Shown here in pieces: positions 9,049-17,436 of a stretch of 36,303 nt of DNA (position 1 is its first letter; every line of letters begins with the position of its first letter). The stretch is from an uncultured Bacteroidota bacterium (GTDB taxonomy: Bacteria; Bacteroidota; Bacteroidia; Chitinophagales; Chitinophagaceae), in assembly GCA_903882965.1 (NCBI GenBank), contig CAIRZD010000129.1:1-36303 (forward strand). The letters are read 5' to 3'. The position numbers were made by a program, and so were the translations under genes. Under the pieces are notes generated by a model. The model worked only from the letters and a program-made list of their open reading frames with translations. It was not told the origin of the DNA and did no database searches.

Positions 9049-9606
9049 CTATTCGCCCCACTTGTAACCATCCACATTTAACCCTGCCAATTGTAGTACC
9101 CGGTGAATAACTGTGTAGGCAATATCATCTATTGTTTTGGGGGTGCTGTAAAAAGATGGGGTGGCAGGGCAAATGATCCCTCCCGCTTCTGTAACGGTGG
9201 TCATATTGCGCAGATGTACCAGATTGTATGGAGTTTCCCGGACTACGCATATTAATTTGCGGCGTTCTTTTAGCATTACATCTGCAGCACGTGTTACGAG
9301 GTCGTTACTTATTCCTCCAGCTATTCGGCCTAATGTACCCATACTGCATGGGCAAATAATCAGTGTGTTATAAGACGAGCTTCCTGAAGCAAACGGTGCC
9401 ATAAAATCGTTCTTCTCCCATACCCTAAACGGAAAATGCTGATAATCATTGTTACCCAGCTCGTGCTGCCATACGGTATATGCATTATCGCTCCATACCA
9501 GGGATACCTCTGCCACTTGCTCTTTGAGCCGTTGTAACTGCTCTAATAATACTTTGGCATATACTGATCCGCTTGCTCCTGTAACTGCAACTGCTATTTT
9601 AATCAT
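9049..9606 (-). CDS. ubiX: Flavin prenyltransferase UbiX
   Basis: A 185-residue UbiX/Pad1 protein, which attaches a dimethylallyl group to FMN to make the prenylated flavin cofactor of UbiD-type decarboxylases. The N-terminal VAVTGASGSVYAK binds FMN; the conserved CPCSMGTLGRIAGGISNDLVTRAADVMLKER and VVRETPYNLVHLRNM blocks and a late PATPSFYS segment are all present. No ubiD-like gene is in this window, so the partner decarboxylase must be elsewhere. First gene of the leftward ubiX-mazG-kinase unit; a TAGTTTTG box lies 19 bases upstream. Confidence 0.94.
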   Translation of the reverse strand: MIKIAVAVTGASGSVYAKVLLEQLQRLKEQVAEVSLVWSDNAYTVWQHELGNNDYQHFPFRVWEKNDFMAPFASGSSSYNTLIICPCSMGTLGRIAGGISNDLVTRAADVMLKERRKLICVVRETPYNLVHLRNMTTVTEAGGIICPATPSFYSTPKTIDDIAYTVIHRVLQLAGLNVDGYKWGE

Positions 9607-9625
9607 AAAATTTGAGGCAATTGAA

Positions 9626-9633
9626 CAAAACTA
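9626..9633 (-). promoter_or_regulatory. -7 box TAGTTTTG for ubiX-mazG-kinase
   Basis: The minus strand reads TAGTTTTG, matching TAnnTTTG, and ends 19 bases before the ubiX ATG at 9606. No clear -33 TTG at the usual distance was seen. Confidence 0.4.
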
Positions 9634-9674
9634 CATGGAATATTTGTAAATTCGTTTTTCTAAATTGCTGAAAA

Positions 9675-10268
9675 ATGAAACGTGTACTGCTTTTTGTACT
9701 GGGTATCTTTATAATGAGCCCGATAATGGCTAAGAAAAAAACGCCAACCCCTGCTGCCCCAAAGCCTGCGGCTGAGATACATTGGATAACTTCAATTGAT
9801 GAACTACAAGCCAAAATGCAACAGAACCCTAAAAAAGTATATATGGATGTGTATACTGACTGGTGCGGCTGGTGTAAAAAAATGGAGGCGACTACATTCC
9901 AGAACCCTGACCTGATAAAGTATATGAATAACAATTTTTATGCTGTGCGTCTTAATGCGGAACGTAAGGATACTATTCATTTTCAAGGTAAAGACTACTA
10001 TTTCAATCCACAATTCAAAGCAAATACGTTTGCTGTAGAGTTAATGAAAGGATCAATGTCATATCCTACATCTATTCTGATGATGGAAAACTTCCAAAAC
10101 CCAATGCCCGTTCCCGGCTATATGGATGTGAACCAACTGGAAACTATTCTTTCTTACATAGGTGATAATGCCTATAAACACCAGGCATGGGATGCTTATC
10201 AAAAAACATATGTACCTAGGTGGAACCACGGTGCTACTAATGATATGACGCCTCCGGCAGGGCATTAA
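9675..10268 (+). CDS. Exported thioredoxin-like protein
   Basis: A 197-residue protein with an N-terminal signal or anchor (residues 1-19), an Ala/Pro/Lys-rich linker, and a thioredoxin fold with the active-site motif C64-G-W-C67 in YTDWCGWCKKMEATTF. This is the Thioredoxin_7 / DUF255-like class common in Bacteroidota periplasm, not a housekeeping thioredoxin (WCGPC). MSYPTSILM near residues 136-144 contains the cis-Pro expected beside the active site. A role in reducing or isomerising disulfides of exported proteins is likely but the partner is unknown. The gene is divergent from ubiX and ends at its own strong terminator. Confidence 0.82.
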   Translation: MKRVLLFVLGIFIMSPIMAKKKTPTPAAPKPAAEIHWITSIDELQAKMQQNPKKVYMDVYTDWCGWCKKMEATTFQNPDLIKYMNNNFYAVRLNAERKDTIHFQGKDYYFNPQFKANTFAVELMKGSMSYPTSILMMENFQNPMPVPGYMDVNQLETILSYIGDNAYKHQAWDAYQKTYVPRWNHGATNDMTPPAGH

Positions 10269-10321
10269 CCCCAAACCCTCAAAGAAGCTTTCTAAATTCG
10301 AGTAAAAGCACTTTACTATAT

Positions 10322-10353
10322 AGCCCACGATCCGTTATCGTGGGCTTTTTTTT
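10322..10353 (+). terminator. Terminator of the thioredoxin-like gene
   Basis: A 10-bp stem AGCCCACGAT / ATCGTGGGCT with a 5-base loop is followed by eight T. The T run touches the stop codon of the convergent nth gene at 10352. On the opposite strand there is no good T tail, so it mainly serves the plus-strand gene. Confidence 0.9.
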
Positions 10354-11014
10354 ATCCATTACCTTCTACTATGTGCCTCATATCACTTTGGTAGAATTTA
10401 CACACTTTCGTCAGGCCGCATTCTTCACATTTGGGACGGCGTGCTATGCATATATAGCGACCATGGAGAATGAGCCAATGATGGGCTATTGCCAGCAATT
10501 CTTTGGGGATGTTTGCCACAAGTTGTTGCTCGGTCTGCAGGGGTGTTTTTGCATTTGTAGTAAGCCCTATACGTGCGGAGACCCTGAAAACATGGGTATC
10601 GACCGCCATTCCCGGCTGGTGAAACACCACTGATACTATTACATTAGCCGTCTTGCGGCCTACACCGGGTAACAGCACAAGGTCTTCCATATTATCGGGC
10701 ACCTCACCTTTAAATTTCTCTATCAGCATTTTTGCCATGCCTATGAGATGCCTTGTTTTATTATTGGCAAATGTTACGCTTTTAATCAGCGGTTCCACAT
10801 CTTCAAACTCTGCTTTAGCAAGACTCTCCGGGCCGGGGAATTTTTTAAACAGAGCAGGTGTTACCATATTTACCCTCTTGTCAGTGCATTGAGCTGAGAG
10901 TATCACAGCTACCAGCAATTCGTAAGGATCAGTGTAGTGCAGTTCGGTTTCGGCATTTGGCATGTTTTTTTGAAACCATTCAATCACATATGTATACCGT
11001 TCTTTTTTAGTCAT
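10352..11014 (-). CDS. nth: Endonuclease III (DNA glycosylase/AP lyase)
   Basis: A 220-residue base-excision repair enzyme that removes oxidised pyrimidines and nicks AP sites. The helix-hairpin-helix is LPGVGRKTANVIV with catalytic K121, and the catalytic Asp is D139 in AVDTHV. The [4Fe-4S] cluster cysteines C189-x6-C196-x2-C199-x5-C205 are intact. The N-terminus aligns with E. coli Nth within one residue, which fixes the start at 11014. Unusually, the start codon comes right after the T run of a strong hairpin (11015-11050), leaving no room for a ribosome binding site; see findings. Confidence 0.96.
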   Translation of the reverse strand: MTKKERYTYVIEWFQKNMPNAETELHYTDPYELLVAVILSAQCTDKRVNMVTPALFKKFPGPESLAKAEFEDVEPLIKSVTFANNKTRHLIGMAKMLIEKFKGEVPDNMEDLVLLPGVGRKTANVIVSVVFHQPGMAVDTHVFRVSARIGLTTNAKTPLQTEQQLVANIPKELLAIAHHWLILHGRYICIARRPKCEECGLTKVCKFYQSDMRHIVEGNG

Positions 11015-11050
11015 AAAAAACCCCGTTATTTCTGCAAATAACGGGGTAAA
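11015..11050 (-). terminator. Terminator-like hairpin between msrB and nth, touching the nth ATG
   Basis: On the minus strand a stem CCCCGTTATTT / AAATAACGGGG with loop GCAG is followed by T6 and then at once by the nth ATG. It may terminate msrB transcripts, or form part of the nth 5' leader, since a TAGGTTTG box (11055-11062) lies just upstream of it. Confidence 0.8.
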
Positions 11051-11054
11051 AAAC

Positions 11055-11062
11055 CAAACCTA
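11055..11062 (-). promoter_or_regulatory. Possible -7 box TAGGTTTG upstream of the nth hairpin
   Basis: TAGGTTTG on the minus strand matches TAnnTTTG and lies in the 80-base gap after the msrB stop. If used, the nth mRNA would begin with the hairpin at 11015-11050. No clear -33 element. Confidence 0.35.
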
Positions 11063-11094
11063 AAACCACACAATCTTTAATTTCGTTTTTTAAT

Positions 11095-11601
11095 TTACTT
11101 TTTCTCTTCAAAATGCAATGCATACCCATTCATGCAATACCGCAGATGTGTTGGTGCAGGGCCGTCGTCAAATACATGCCCCAAATGCCCACCACAGCGC
11201 GCACATACTACTTCGTCCCGCTCCATACCATATGAGTTGTCTTTTGCCTGGGCTACACTGGCATCGTTAAATGGCTGGTAAAAACTAGGCCATCCCGTGC
11301 CACTGTCGAATTTGGTCTCTGAGCTGAAAAGCAGGTGCCCACAGGCGGCACAGTAGTAAATTCCCTTTTTAGGGTTATGCACATATGGGCCGGTATTTGG
11401 TGCTTCGGTACCCTTTTCCCGCATTATATTGTACACTTTTGGGGCTAAGACTTTCTTCCATTGGGCATCACTTAATGCGATTTTGCTATTATCCGTTGGT
11501 TTATAATATGGATTTTTGGTTTCATCCTGTTGCTGTGCGTTACAAGACATAATACCTGTTAAAAGCAATACGAGGGAAAATAAAATGGTTCCTTTTTTCA
11601 T
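11095..11601 (-). CDS. msrB: Peptide-methionine (R)-S-oxide reductase MsrB, lipoprotein form
   Basis: A 168-residue enzyme that reduces methionine-R-sulfoxide in proteins. Residues 1-20 form a lipoprotein signal ending in a lipobox-like GIMSC with C20, so the enzyme is probably membrane-anchored outside the cytoplasm. The MsrB domain shows zinc cysteines C84-AA-C87 and C133-AR-C136, GTGWPSF, and the catalytic C156 in RYCMNGYAL. Many MsrBs have RYCINSASL here, so the residues after the active Cys differ from the commonest form. No MsrA domain is fused. A lone exported MsrB next to a secreted thioredoxin-like gene suggests extracytoplasmic protein repair, which is an inference. Confidence 0.93.
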   Translation of the reverse strand: MKKGTILFSLVLLLTGIMSCNAQQQDETKNPYYKPTDNSKIALSDAQWKKVLAPKVYNIMREKGTEAPNTGPYVHNPKKGIYYCAACGHLLFSSETKFDSGTGWPSFYQPFNDASVAQAKDNSYGMERDEVVCARCGGHLGHVFDDGPAPTHLRYCMNGYALHFEEKK

Positions 11602-11785
11602 ATAGTTATAAAATTGTTTGTACTATAATATTAACGACAAAAGATGGGATATAGTTTTGAGAATAGTATAAAATCTATTGATAGCCATATCACATTATGA
11701 ATATCGCTAAACAATCATATTGAAAAGAAAAAAGCAGATACACTAACACGATATTAAATAATAAAGTATTTTGCGAATCAATCGT

Positions 11786-11971
11786 ATGAAAAACAGATTT
11801 ACCCGGCTGATAGCTTTATTCGTTCTGCTTATTGTAATAAGCAGTTGCGGAAGGACTGTTTACAGGTCTAAGTATGCCAAAAGCAATAAATACATCCGTG
11901 CCAAGAAAAACAATAACTTTTGGCATCGCCACCACTACAGGCCACATCCCCATGCGGGAGGGTACTGGTAA
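11786..11971 (+). CDS. Small basic His-rich lipoprotein, unknown function
   Basis: A 61-residue protein starting at ATG 11786 (a TTG at 11771 also keeps frame). Residues 1-17 are a hydrophobic signal ending in a lipobox-like VISSC with the cysteine at about residue 21. The mature part is short and strongly basic (RSKYAKSNKYIRAKKNNN) and ends with a His/Pro/aromatic stretch (FWHRHHYRPHPHAGGYW), which could bind metal or an acidic polymer; that is only a guess. I do not recognise a family. It converges on galE with 8 bases between stop codons and no terminator. Confidence 0.6.
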   Translation: MKNRFTRLIALFVLLIVISSCGRTVYRSKYAKSNKYIRAKKNNNFWHRHHYRPHPHAGGYW

Positions 11972-11979
11972 CGGAAGGT

Positions 11980-13020
11980 TTAGCCTGTAACTGTAGTTTT
12001 CTTAGATGCGGCAAGCGCTTGCTCCCAACGCCAGGCGGTATCCATCATAGCATCAAGATCATATTTAGTTTCCCAGCCTAATAGTTTTTTGGCCTTATTG
12101 TTATTGGCATATACTGATATTACATCACCGGGGCGGCGTGGGCCAATTTTATAGTTCAGCTTTTCGCCGGATACTTTTTCAAAAGCATTTATCAATTCCA
12201 GAACAGAAACACCATTTCCGGTTCCGAGATTAAATATCTCGCAATTAGATTTGTTACGGTCTTCTATGATATACTGCAATGCTTTTGTATGTGCATGGGC
12301 TATATCACTTACGTGTATGTAATCGCGTACACATGAGCCATCGCGTGTATCGTAATCACTGCCAAATACCGTCATCTCTTTTCGGGCGCCGATGGCTGTT
12401 TTAGTAATTACCGGCACTACACTTTCTGAAAGGTCCTGAAACTCACCGATCATAGCTGATGGATGAGCGCCTACCGGGTTGAAGTAACGAAGCAAGATAG
12501 TATTGAAATCTTTGTGCAGATCTGTGAAGTCCCTGCAAATAGCTTCTCCCATTTGTTTGGTACGGGCATAAGGTGATTCGGGCTCAACTAATGGGGCATC
12601 TTCTGATACCGGTAGTTGAGTAGCATTGCCATATACCGAGCAGGAAGATGAAAACACAAAATTGTCTACATCAAAATCTTCGGCACATTGGAGGATATTG
12701 ATCAGTGAATTGAGATTGTTTTTGAAATACATGAGCGGCTGCTGCACTGATTCAGGCACAGACTTGAATGCCGCAAAATGAATTACGCCTACTAAATCGG
12801 GGTTTTCAAGAAAGATGGCTTCTGTGTCATCAAGATCGCAAAGGTCTACTTTATAGTTCTTTATTGGCCGACCAACAATTTTCTCTATACCGTGCAACAT
12901 TTTCATAGAACCCCTGGATAGGTCGTCTACTGAAATAACATCGAAACCATTTTGTATGAGGTCTACAATCGTATGGCCACCAATATAACCACATCCACCG
13001 GTAACAAGTATTTTGCTCAT
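11980..13020 (-). CDS. galE: UDP-glucose 4-epimerase
   Basis: A 346-residue extended short-chain dehydrogenase/reductase that interconverts UDP-glucose and UDP-galactose (or the GlcNAc/GalNAc pair) for glycan synthesis. The NAD-binding motif TGGCGYIGGH is at residues 7-16, the catalytic YxxxK is Y151/K155 in SPYARTK, with the SSSCSVYG strand before it; RYFNPVGAHPS, RDGSCVRDYIHVSD and RRPGDV are all GalE signatures. Length is normal. A TATATTTG box lies 51 bases before the ATG, so it is probably its own transcription unit separate from the ABC exporter upstream. Confidence 0.95.
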   Translation of the reverse strand: MSKILVTGGCGYIGGHTIVDLIQNGFDVISVDDLSRGSMKMLHGIEKIVGRPIKNYKVDLCDLDDTEAIFLENPDLVGVIHFAAFKSVPESVQQPLMYFKNNLNSLINILQCAEDFDVDNFVFSSSCSVYGNATQLPVSEDAPLVEPESPYARTKQMGEAICRDFTDLHKDFNTILLRYFNPVGAHPSAMIGEFQDLSESVVPVITKTAIGARKEMTVFGSDYDTRDGSCVRDYIHVSDIAHAHTKALQYIIEDRNKSNCEIFNLGTGNGVSVLELINAFEKVSGEKLNYKIGPRRPGDVISVYANNNKAKKLLGWETKYDLDAMMDTAWRWEQALAASKKTTVTG

Positions 13021-13071
13021 AATTCAAAAGTTAAAAGTCTAAAAATGAATAAATAGACAATAGCTGTATTG

Positions 13072-13079
13072 CAAATATA
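13072..13079 (-). promoter_or_regulatory. -7 box TATATTTG for galE
   Basis: TATATTTG followed by C on the minus strand matches TAnnTTTG and lies 51 bases before the galE ATG. No clear -33 TTG at the usual distance. Confidence 0.4.
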
Positions 13080-13128
13080 TGGGCTGGATAACTTCAGATA
13101 AATTTTTTTTATTCGATTTTTATAGGTA

Positions 13129-14955
13129 CTATTTAACCTGCTGCATTTCGACAAGACGCTTGTAGATACCATCTTTGCTTAACAGGCCAGCATGCGTGCC
13201 GCGCTCCATTATCCTACCTTTCTCGAGGACTATTATTTCATCGGCATGCTGCACAGTAGATAGCCGGTGTGCTATCACAATACAAGTGCGGTTTTTCATC
13301 AAGTTATTGATTGCATCCTGCACTATGCGCTCGCTTTCTGTATCAAGAGAGGATGTTGCTTCATCAAGTATAAGTATGGGAGGGTTTTTCAGTACAGCCC
13401 GTGCTATGGTCACACGCTGGCGTTCACCACCACTCAGCCTTGCACCGCGGTCGCCAGCTATGGTTTGATAGCCATCTTTCTTTTGCATAATAAAATTATG
13501 TGCGTTAGCTATGCGGGCAGCCTCTTCTACACGCTCTTGTGTGGCGCCACCGGTGCCAAGAGTTATATTGCTGTAAATAGTATCATTAAACAATATGGGG
13601 TCCTGGCTCACTACACCCATCAACCGTCGCAGATCATCGATTTTGCACTCTTTGATATTTATGCCATCTATAAGTATTTCCCCACTGCTTACATCATGGA
13701 ACCTGGGTATGAGATCAGCAAATGTAGATTTACCAGCACCGGAGGCACCCACAATCGCAACGGTTTTTCCTTTCTCAATTTCCAGGCTTATATCATCCAG
13801 TATTTTTTTATCCCCGTATGCGAAGCTTACATTTTTGAATGTAATGCTGTTTGAAAAAGCCGGTATTGCTTTTGCATTGGGCAGTTCTTTTATTGTATTT
13901 TCAACACCGAGCAAATGCTCTATACGATCCAGTGCTGCAGTACCTTTTTGTACATTGTAAAAAGCGGATGAAAGGTTTTTGAATGGATTAATGATCTGGC
14001 TGAAAAGAGCGATGTAAGCTATAAATGTAGAACCACTAAAGCCATTACCGGCAAACACAATTTTACCACCGATCCATAAAATAATACTTACCACTATTAC
14101 CCCCATTGTTTCTGATAGCGGTGATGCCAGTTCGCGCCGGGCAGCAATGTGGTTGCGGGTTCTGAATAAAAGATTATTGAGTTTCATGAACCGGAGATGC
14201 TGATGATTCTCTGCATTAAAGGCTTTTAATACACGCATACCTACAAGTGTCTCGTCTATTACACCAAGCATACTACCAAGTTGTTCCTGAGCAAGGTTTG
14301 AGGATTTTCGGAGCGACTTACTGATACGCCCTATTATGAGCCCCGCTATAGGCAGGAAAACAAAAAGTATCAATGTAAGCTGGTAACTCATATAGATCAT
14401 CGCCCCCAGAAAGGCAATGATGGTGAGTGGCTCCCTGACGAAAATCTCCAGTACCGACATGATAGACAGCTCCACTTCATTGATGTCATTGGTCATGCGT
14501 GATATCAGGTCACCCTTTTTTTCTTCTGTGAAAAAGCCAATTGGCAGTGATAAGGTCTTGGTAAAAAGATCATCCCTTAGCCTACGGAGTACAGCATTTC
14601 GCAGTGGGTTTAAAATATATACAGCGAGATATAGGAACAGATTTTTGAGAAATGTAAAGACAACCATTATAATACATATATATGCCAGTGTTGTGAGCTT
14701 ATCCTGGTGAAGCAAAAAGCTATTGAAATATGCTTTGGCCTGGTCAATTATACCTGTATGCAGCTCGTTGGCAGATGAAACCTTTGCAGTTGTTGATGCA
14801 ACGGGCATAGTATTAAACAATACATTTAATACAGGTATAATCAATGTAAATGAGAACAGGCCAAATAAAATACTTAACAGGTTAAAAAGAAAGTAGAGCC
14901 CTATCTTTCCCTTGTAATCAGCGAGGTAATTTAATAGCCTTGATATTTTCTTCAT
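13129..14955 (-). CDS. MsbA-like ABC exporter (fused permease and ATPase)
   Basis: A 608-residue half-transporter expected to work as a homodimer in the inner membrane. Six membrane helices occupy about residues 15-330, with an unusually long periplasmic loop between helices 1 and 2 (about 50-85). The nucleotide-binding domain has Walker A GASGAGKST (K409), the Q-loop in GVVSQDPILF, signature LSGGERQR (507-514), Walker B LILDEATSSLD (E532) and the H-loop IAHRLS. The family includes lipid A flippase MsbA and lipid or peptide exporters; substrate is inferred only from similarity. It starts 6 bases after the cysS stop, so it is co-transcribed with cysS. Confidence 0.9.
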   Translation of the reverse strand: MKKISRLLNYLADYKGKIGLYFLFNLLSILFGLFSFTLIIPVLNVLFNTMPVASTTAKVSSANELHTGIIDQAKAYFNSFLLHQDKLTTLAYICIIMVVFTFLKNLFLYLAVYILNPLRNAVLRRLRDDLFTKTLSLPIGFFTEEKKGDLISRMTNDINEVELSIMSVLEIFVREPLTIIAFLGAMIYMSYQLTLILFVFLPIAGLIIGRISKSLRKSSNLAQEQLGSMLGVIDETLVGMRVLKAFNAENHQHLRFMKLNNLLFRTRNHIAARRELASPLSETMGVIVVSIILWIGGKIVFAGNGFSGSTFIAYIALFSQIINPFKNLSSAFYNVQKGTAALDRIEHLLGVENTIKELPNAKAIPAFSNSITFKNVSFAYGDKKILDDISLEIEKGKTVAIVGASGAGKSTFADLIPRFHDVSSGEILIDGINIKECKIDDLRRLMGVVSQDPILFNDTIYSNITLGTGGATQERVEEAARIANAHNFIMQKKDGYQTIAGDRGARLSGGERQRVTIARAVLKNPPILILDEATSSLDTESERIVQDAINNLMKNRTCIVIAHRLSTVQHADEIIVLEKGRIMERGTHAGLLSKDGIYKRLVEMQQVK

Positions 14956-14961
14956 GTTGTT

Positions 14962-16455
14962 TTATTCAATAGTGTAACTTATTGTGCCGTCTTTCTCGTC
15001 TTTAAGTATTACACCAGATTCAGCGAGTTTATTCCTTATCTGATCAGAAGTGGCAAAGTCTTTTCTTTTTTTAGCATCCGATCTTATTTCTATAAGCAGC
15101 GACATTACCTTATCAAAATTATTGCTTTGCACTGCCTGTAATGGCTGCATGCCAAGTATATCTTCAAGGAAAATTTTGTAGGTTTTTTTAAGCAAAGCAA
15201 CCGTATGAGCAGACAATGCATTTGCAGCTACCTGTCCGCCCTTTAGCCCATTGATCACCGGTGCAAGCTCAAATAAATTAGCAATTAATTTTGCAGTATT
15301 AAAATCGTCGCACATGAACTCTTCACATTCATTGCACCAGTTAATTACTTGTTGGTCCAGTGTTTTATCGCCTGCATCTGTATTACCCGGATGATTTAAT
15401 TTTTGCAGTAATTCATATGCTTCCCACAGACGCCTGAAAGCGCGCTCTGATGCCTGCAGCGATTCATTCGAAAAATCGAGTGTGCTTTTGTAATGCGTTT
15501 GCAAAATATAGAAACGCACTACCATGGGGTGATATGGTTGTGTTAACAAAGGATGGTTGCCGCTGAATAGCTCAGAAAGCTTTATCACATTGTTATAACT
15601 CTTGCCCATCTTCTTGCCGTTGATGGTGATCATGTTGTTGTGCATCCAGTAATTTACCGGTGGATGCCCGTGGGCTATGGTACTTTGCGCTATTTCGCTT
15701 TCATGGTGCGGGAAGAGGAGATCCATCCCGCCGCCATGAATATCAAAAGTTTCACCAAGATATTTGCTGCTCATAGCCGAGCATTCTATATGCCAGCCGG
15801 GGAAACCCTCGCCCCAGGGGCTTATCCAGCGCTGGATATGCTCAGGAGGAGCACTTTTCCAAAGTGCAAAATCCACTTTATTTCTTTTTTCTTCCTGTCC
15901 GTCCAGCTCGCGAGTTGTTTCGAGGAGGTCGTCAAGTATCCTGCCCGAAAGTTTTCCATAAGGGTATTTTTCGGCATATTTCTTTACATCGAAATATACA
16001 GAGCCATTGGCTTCGTATGCATACCCTTTTTCTATGATCGTCTCGATCATACTTATCTGTTCTATAATGTGTCCGGTAGCGGTGGGCTCTATAGCAGGCT
16101 CTTCGCAATTGAAAAGCCGCATACCCTGGTGAAAAAGAGAAGTATACTTATGCACCATTTCCATGGGTTCCAGCTTTTCCAGCTTAGCTTTTTCGCCTAC
16201 TTTATCTATAGCCTCACGCCCTTCTTCTTCAAAGTGGCCAGCATCTGTGATATTACGAACGTAACGTACTTTATAGCCCAGGTGTTTCAGGTAACGTTGC
16301 ACCACATCAAAAGTGATATAAGGCCGGGCATGCCCCATGTGTGACTCTCCGGATACTGTGGGGCCACAAACGTATAAGCCGGCATAGCCGGGTGTTATAG
16401 GTACAAACTTTTCCTTCTGACGAGTGTATGAATTATAAAAATGAAGTTCTGCCAT
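14962..16455 (-). CDS. cysS: Cysteinyl-tRNA synthetase
   Basis: A 497-residue class I synthetase charging tRNA-Cys. The HIGH-type motif is HMGH at 39-42, the KMSKS-type motif is KMGKS at 282-286, and zinc ligands begin at C30 (YVCGPTV) with the later HIECSAMS Cys and HHESE His/Glu. The C-terminal RNA-binding part includes DDFNTAKL and RSDAKKRKDFATSDQIR. The frame is open to an ATG at 16482, but a TATTTTTG promoter box at 16463-16470 ends 7 bases before the inner ATG, and MAELHFYNS is the expected N-terminus, so 16455 is chosen. Confidence 0.96.
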   Translation of the reverse strand: MAELHFYNSYTRQKEKFVPITPGYAGLYVCGPTVSGESHMGHARPYITFDVVQRYLKHLGYKVRYVRNITDAGHFEEEGREAIDKVGEKAKLEKLEPMEMVHKYTSLFHQGMRLFNCEEPAIEPTATGHIIEQISMIETIIEKGYAYEANGSVYFDVKKYAEKYPYGKLSGRILDDLLETTRELDGQEEKRNKVDFALWKSAPPEHIQRWISPWGEGFPGWHIECSAMSSKYLGETFDIHGGGMDLLFPHHESEIAQSTIAHGHPPVNYWMHNNMITINGKKMGKSYNNVIKLSELFSGNHPLLTQPYHPMVVRFYILQTHYKSTLDFSNESLQASERAFRRLWEAYELLQKLNHPGNTDAGDKTLDQQVINWCNECEEFMCDDFNTAKLIANLFELAPVINGLKGGQVAANALSAHTVALLKKTYKIFLEDILGMQPLQAVQSNNFDKVMSLLIEIRSDAKKRKDFATSDQIRNKLAESGVILKDEKDGTISYTIE

Positions 16456-16462
16456 ATATGCG

Positions 16463-16470
16463 CAAAAATA
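16463..16470 (-). promoter_or_regulatory. -7 box TATTTTTG for cysS
   Basis: TATTTTTG on the minus strand matches TAnnTTTG and ends 7 bases before the cysS ATG, predicting an almost leaderless mRNA. Confidence 0.5.
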
Positions 16471-16510
16471 GGTTAAAAACAAGTGGAATGAAGATGCTTA
16501 TGATAAGCTT

Positions 16511-17422
16511 TTACTCCTTCCCGGCCCTCATTAATGCATCCTTTTCTTCTTTAGAGAGGGCATTGTAACCTTTCTGGTTTATTTTATCGAGGATCTCATC
16601 AATACGTTTTTGTGAAATGCCGTTCTTGGGTTCATATATTTTATCCAGCATTTTACTGCGGGTTTTATTGTGTCTTTTCCATTCGGCATTTTCATCAGGT
16701 GTTACCAGGCCTTCTATTTTTCCTTTCAGGGCATACATCCAGCCTCCGGGCCTGTAACCGGCTTTCAATAATTTTATATAAGCGAAGCCCATAAGGCCGC
16801 CACCTGCCAGCATAAGGATAACCGGCAAGTAAAAGCCAGACCCTATAATCATGAGCACCCCGAATATCCCTGCCACCACCATTATAGGAATACTAAAAGT
16901 TTCTGTAAGATAAAATCTGTATTGTGGTGTAAGGGTCACTGCAGCCGCAGCAAGCCCCATTAAGCCAGCGCGTGGGCCTAATAAACCGATTATGTGCGGA
17001 GGCTTGCCTAATTCACCCGGCAGTAACTGGCTTATGAGATAAAATACGCCGCCTGCAAGCAGGCAATATATATACATAGGAATTACCTGCTTATCTCCAA
17101 TAAGCATCTGCACCACTGAACCGAAACAATAAAGCCACAGCATATTACTGAGCAATTCCCAAAAACCATTTGGATAATGTAGCCACCCATAAGTAAATAT
17201 AGTCCACCAATGGTTTTTGAAACCTGCCACTACCGGCAACGATACATTTGTAATAAAGTACTGATTAAAAGTACTATCTCCCTGGTATACCAGCATGACC
17301 ACTCCCCAGGCAAGTGAAAACATTACATATAACAATGCTGAAAAAATGATCAGCTTTAACACCGCATTATTTGTCAAACCCGGTATATAGGATAATGCTG
17401 ATCTTCTGCGCCCTGTATTCAT
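16511..17422 (-). CDS. Catalytically dead rhomboid-like membrane protein with C-terminal DUF6576-like tail
   Basis: A 303-residue protein with about six membrane helices (20-220) and a soluble tail. It follows the active rhomboid by 14 bases and aligns with it, but the catalytic sites are changed: where the active copy has GASG, this one has G149-P-R-A-G; the histidine of the last core helix is replaced within LAGGGLMGFAY; and the HxxxN motif of helix 2 has Glu at the His position (E89-x3-N93). It is therefore very unlikely to be a serine protease. The tail (270-303, RIDEILDKINQKGYNALSKEE) resembles the DUF6576 domain often seen on Bacteroidota rhomboids. It may bind substrates or partner the active copy, as pseudoprotease rhomboids do in eukaryotes; that is inference. 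Confidence 0.82.
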   Translation of the reverse strand: MNTGRRRSALSYIPGLTNNAVLKLIIFSALLYVMFSLAWGVVMLVYQGDSTFNQYFITNVSLPVVAGFKNHWWTIFTYGWLHYPNGFWELLSNMLWLYCFGSVVQMLIGDKQVIPMYIYCLLAGGVFYLISQLLPGELGKPPHIIGLLGPRAGLMGLAAAAVTLTPQYRFYLTETFSIPIMVVAGIFGVLMIIGSGFYLPVILMLAGGGLMGFAYIKLLKAGYRPGGWMYALKGKIEGLVTPDENAEWKRHNKTRSKMLDKIYEPKNGISQKRIDEILDKINQKGYNALSKEEKDALMRAGKE

Positions 17423-17436
17423 TTGTGATAAAGTTA

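Noticed and set aside
13267-13854. 195-codon open frame antisense to the ABC exporter
   Set aside because: It lies wholly opposite the ATPase domain, whose motifs are intact; the product looks like a shadow translation.
15640-16344. 234-codon open frame antisense to cysS
   Set aside because: It is opposite intact catalytic motifs of CysRS and has no recognisable domain.
16456-16482. 9-codon N-terminal extension of CysRS
   Set aside because: It contains the TATTTTTG promoter box and is not part of the usual CysRS N-terminus.
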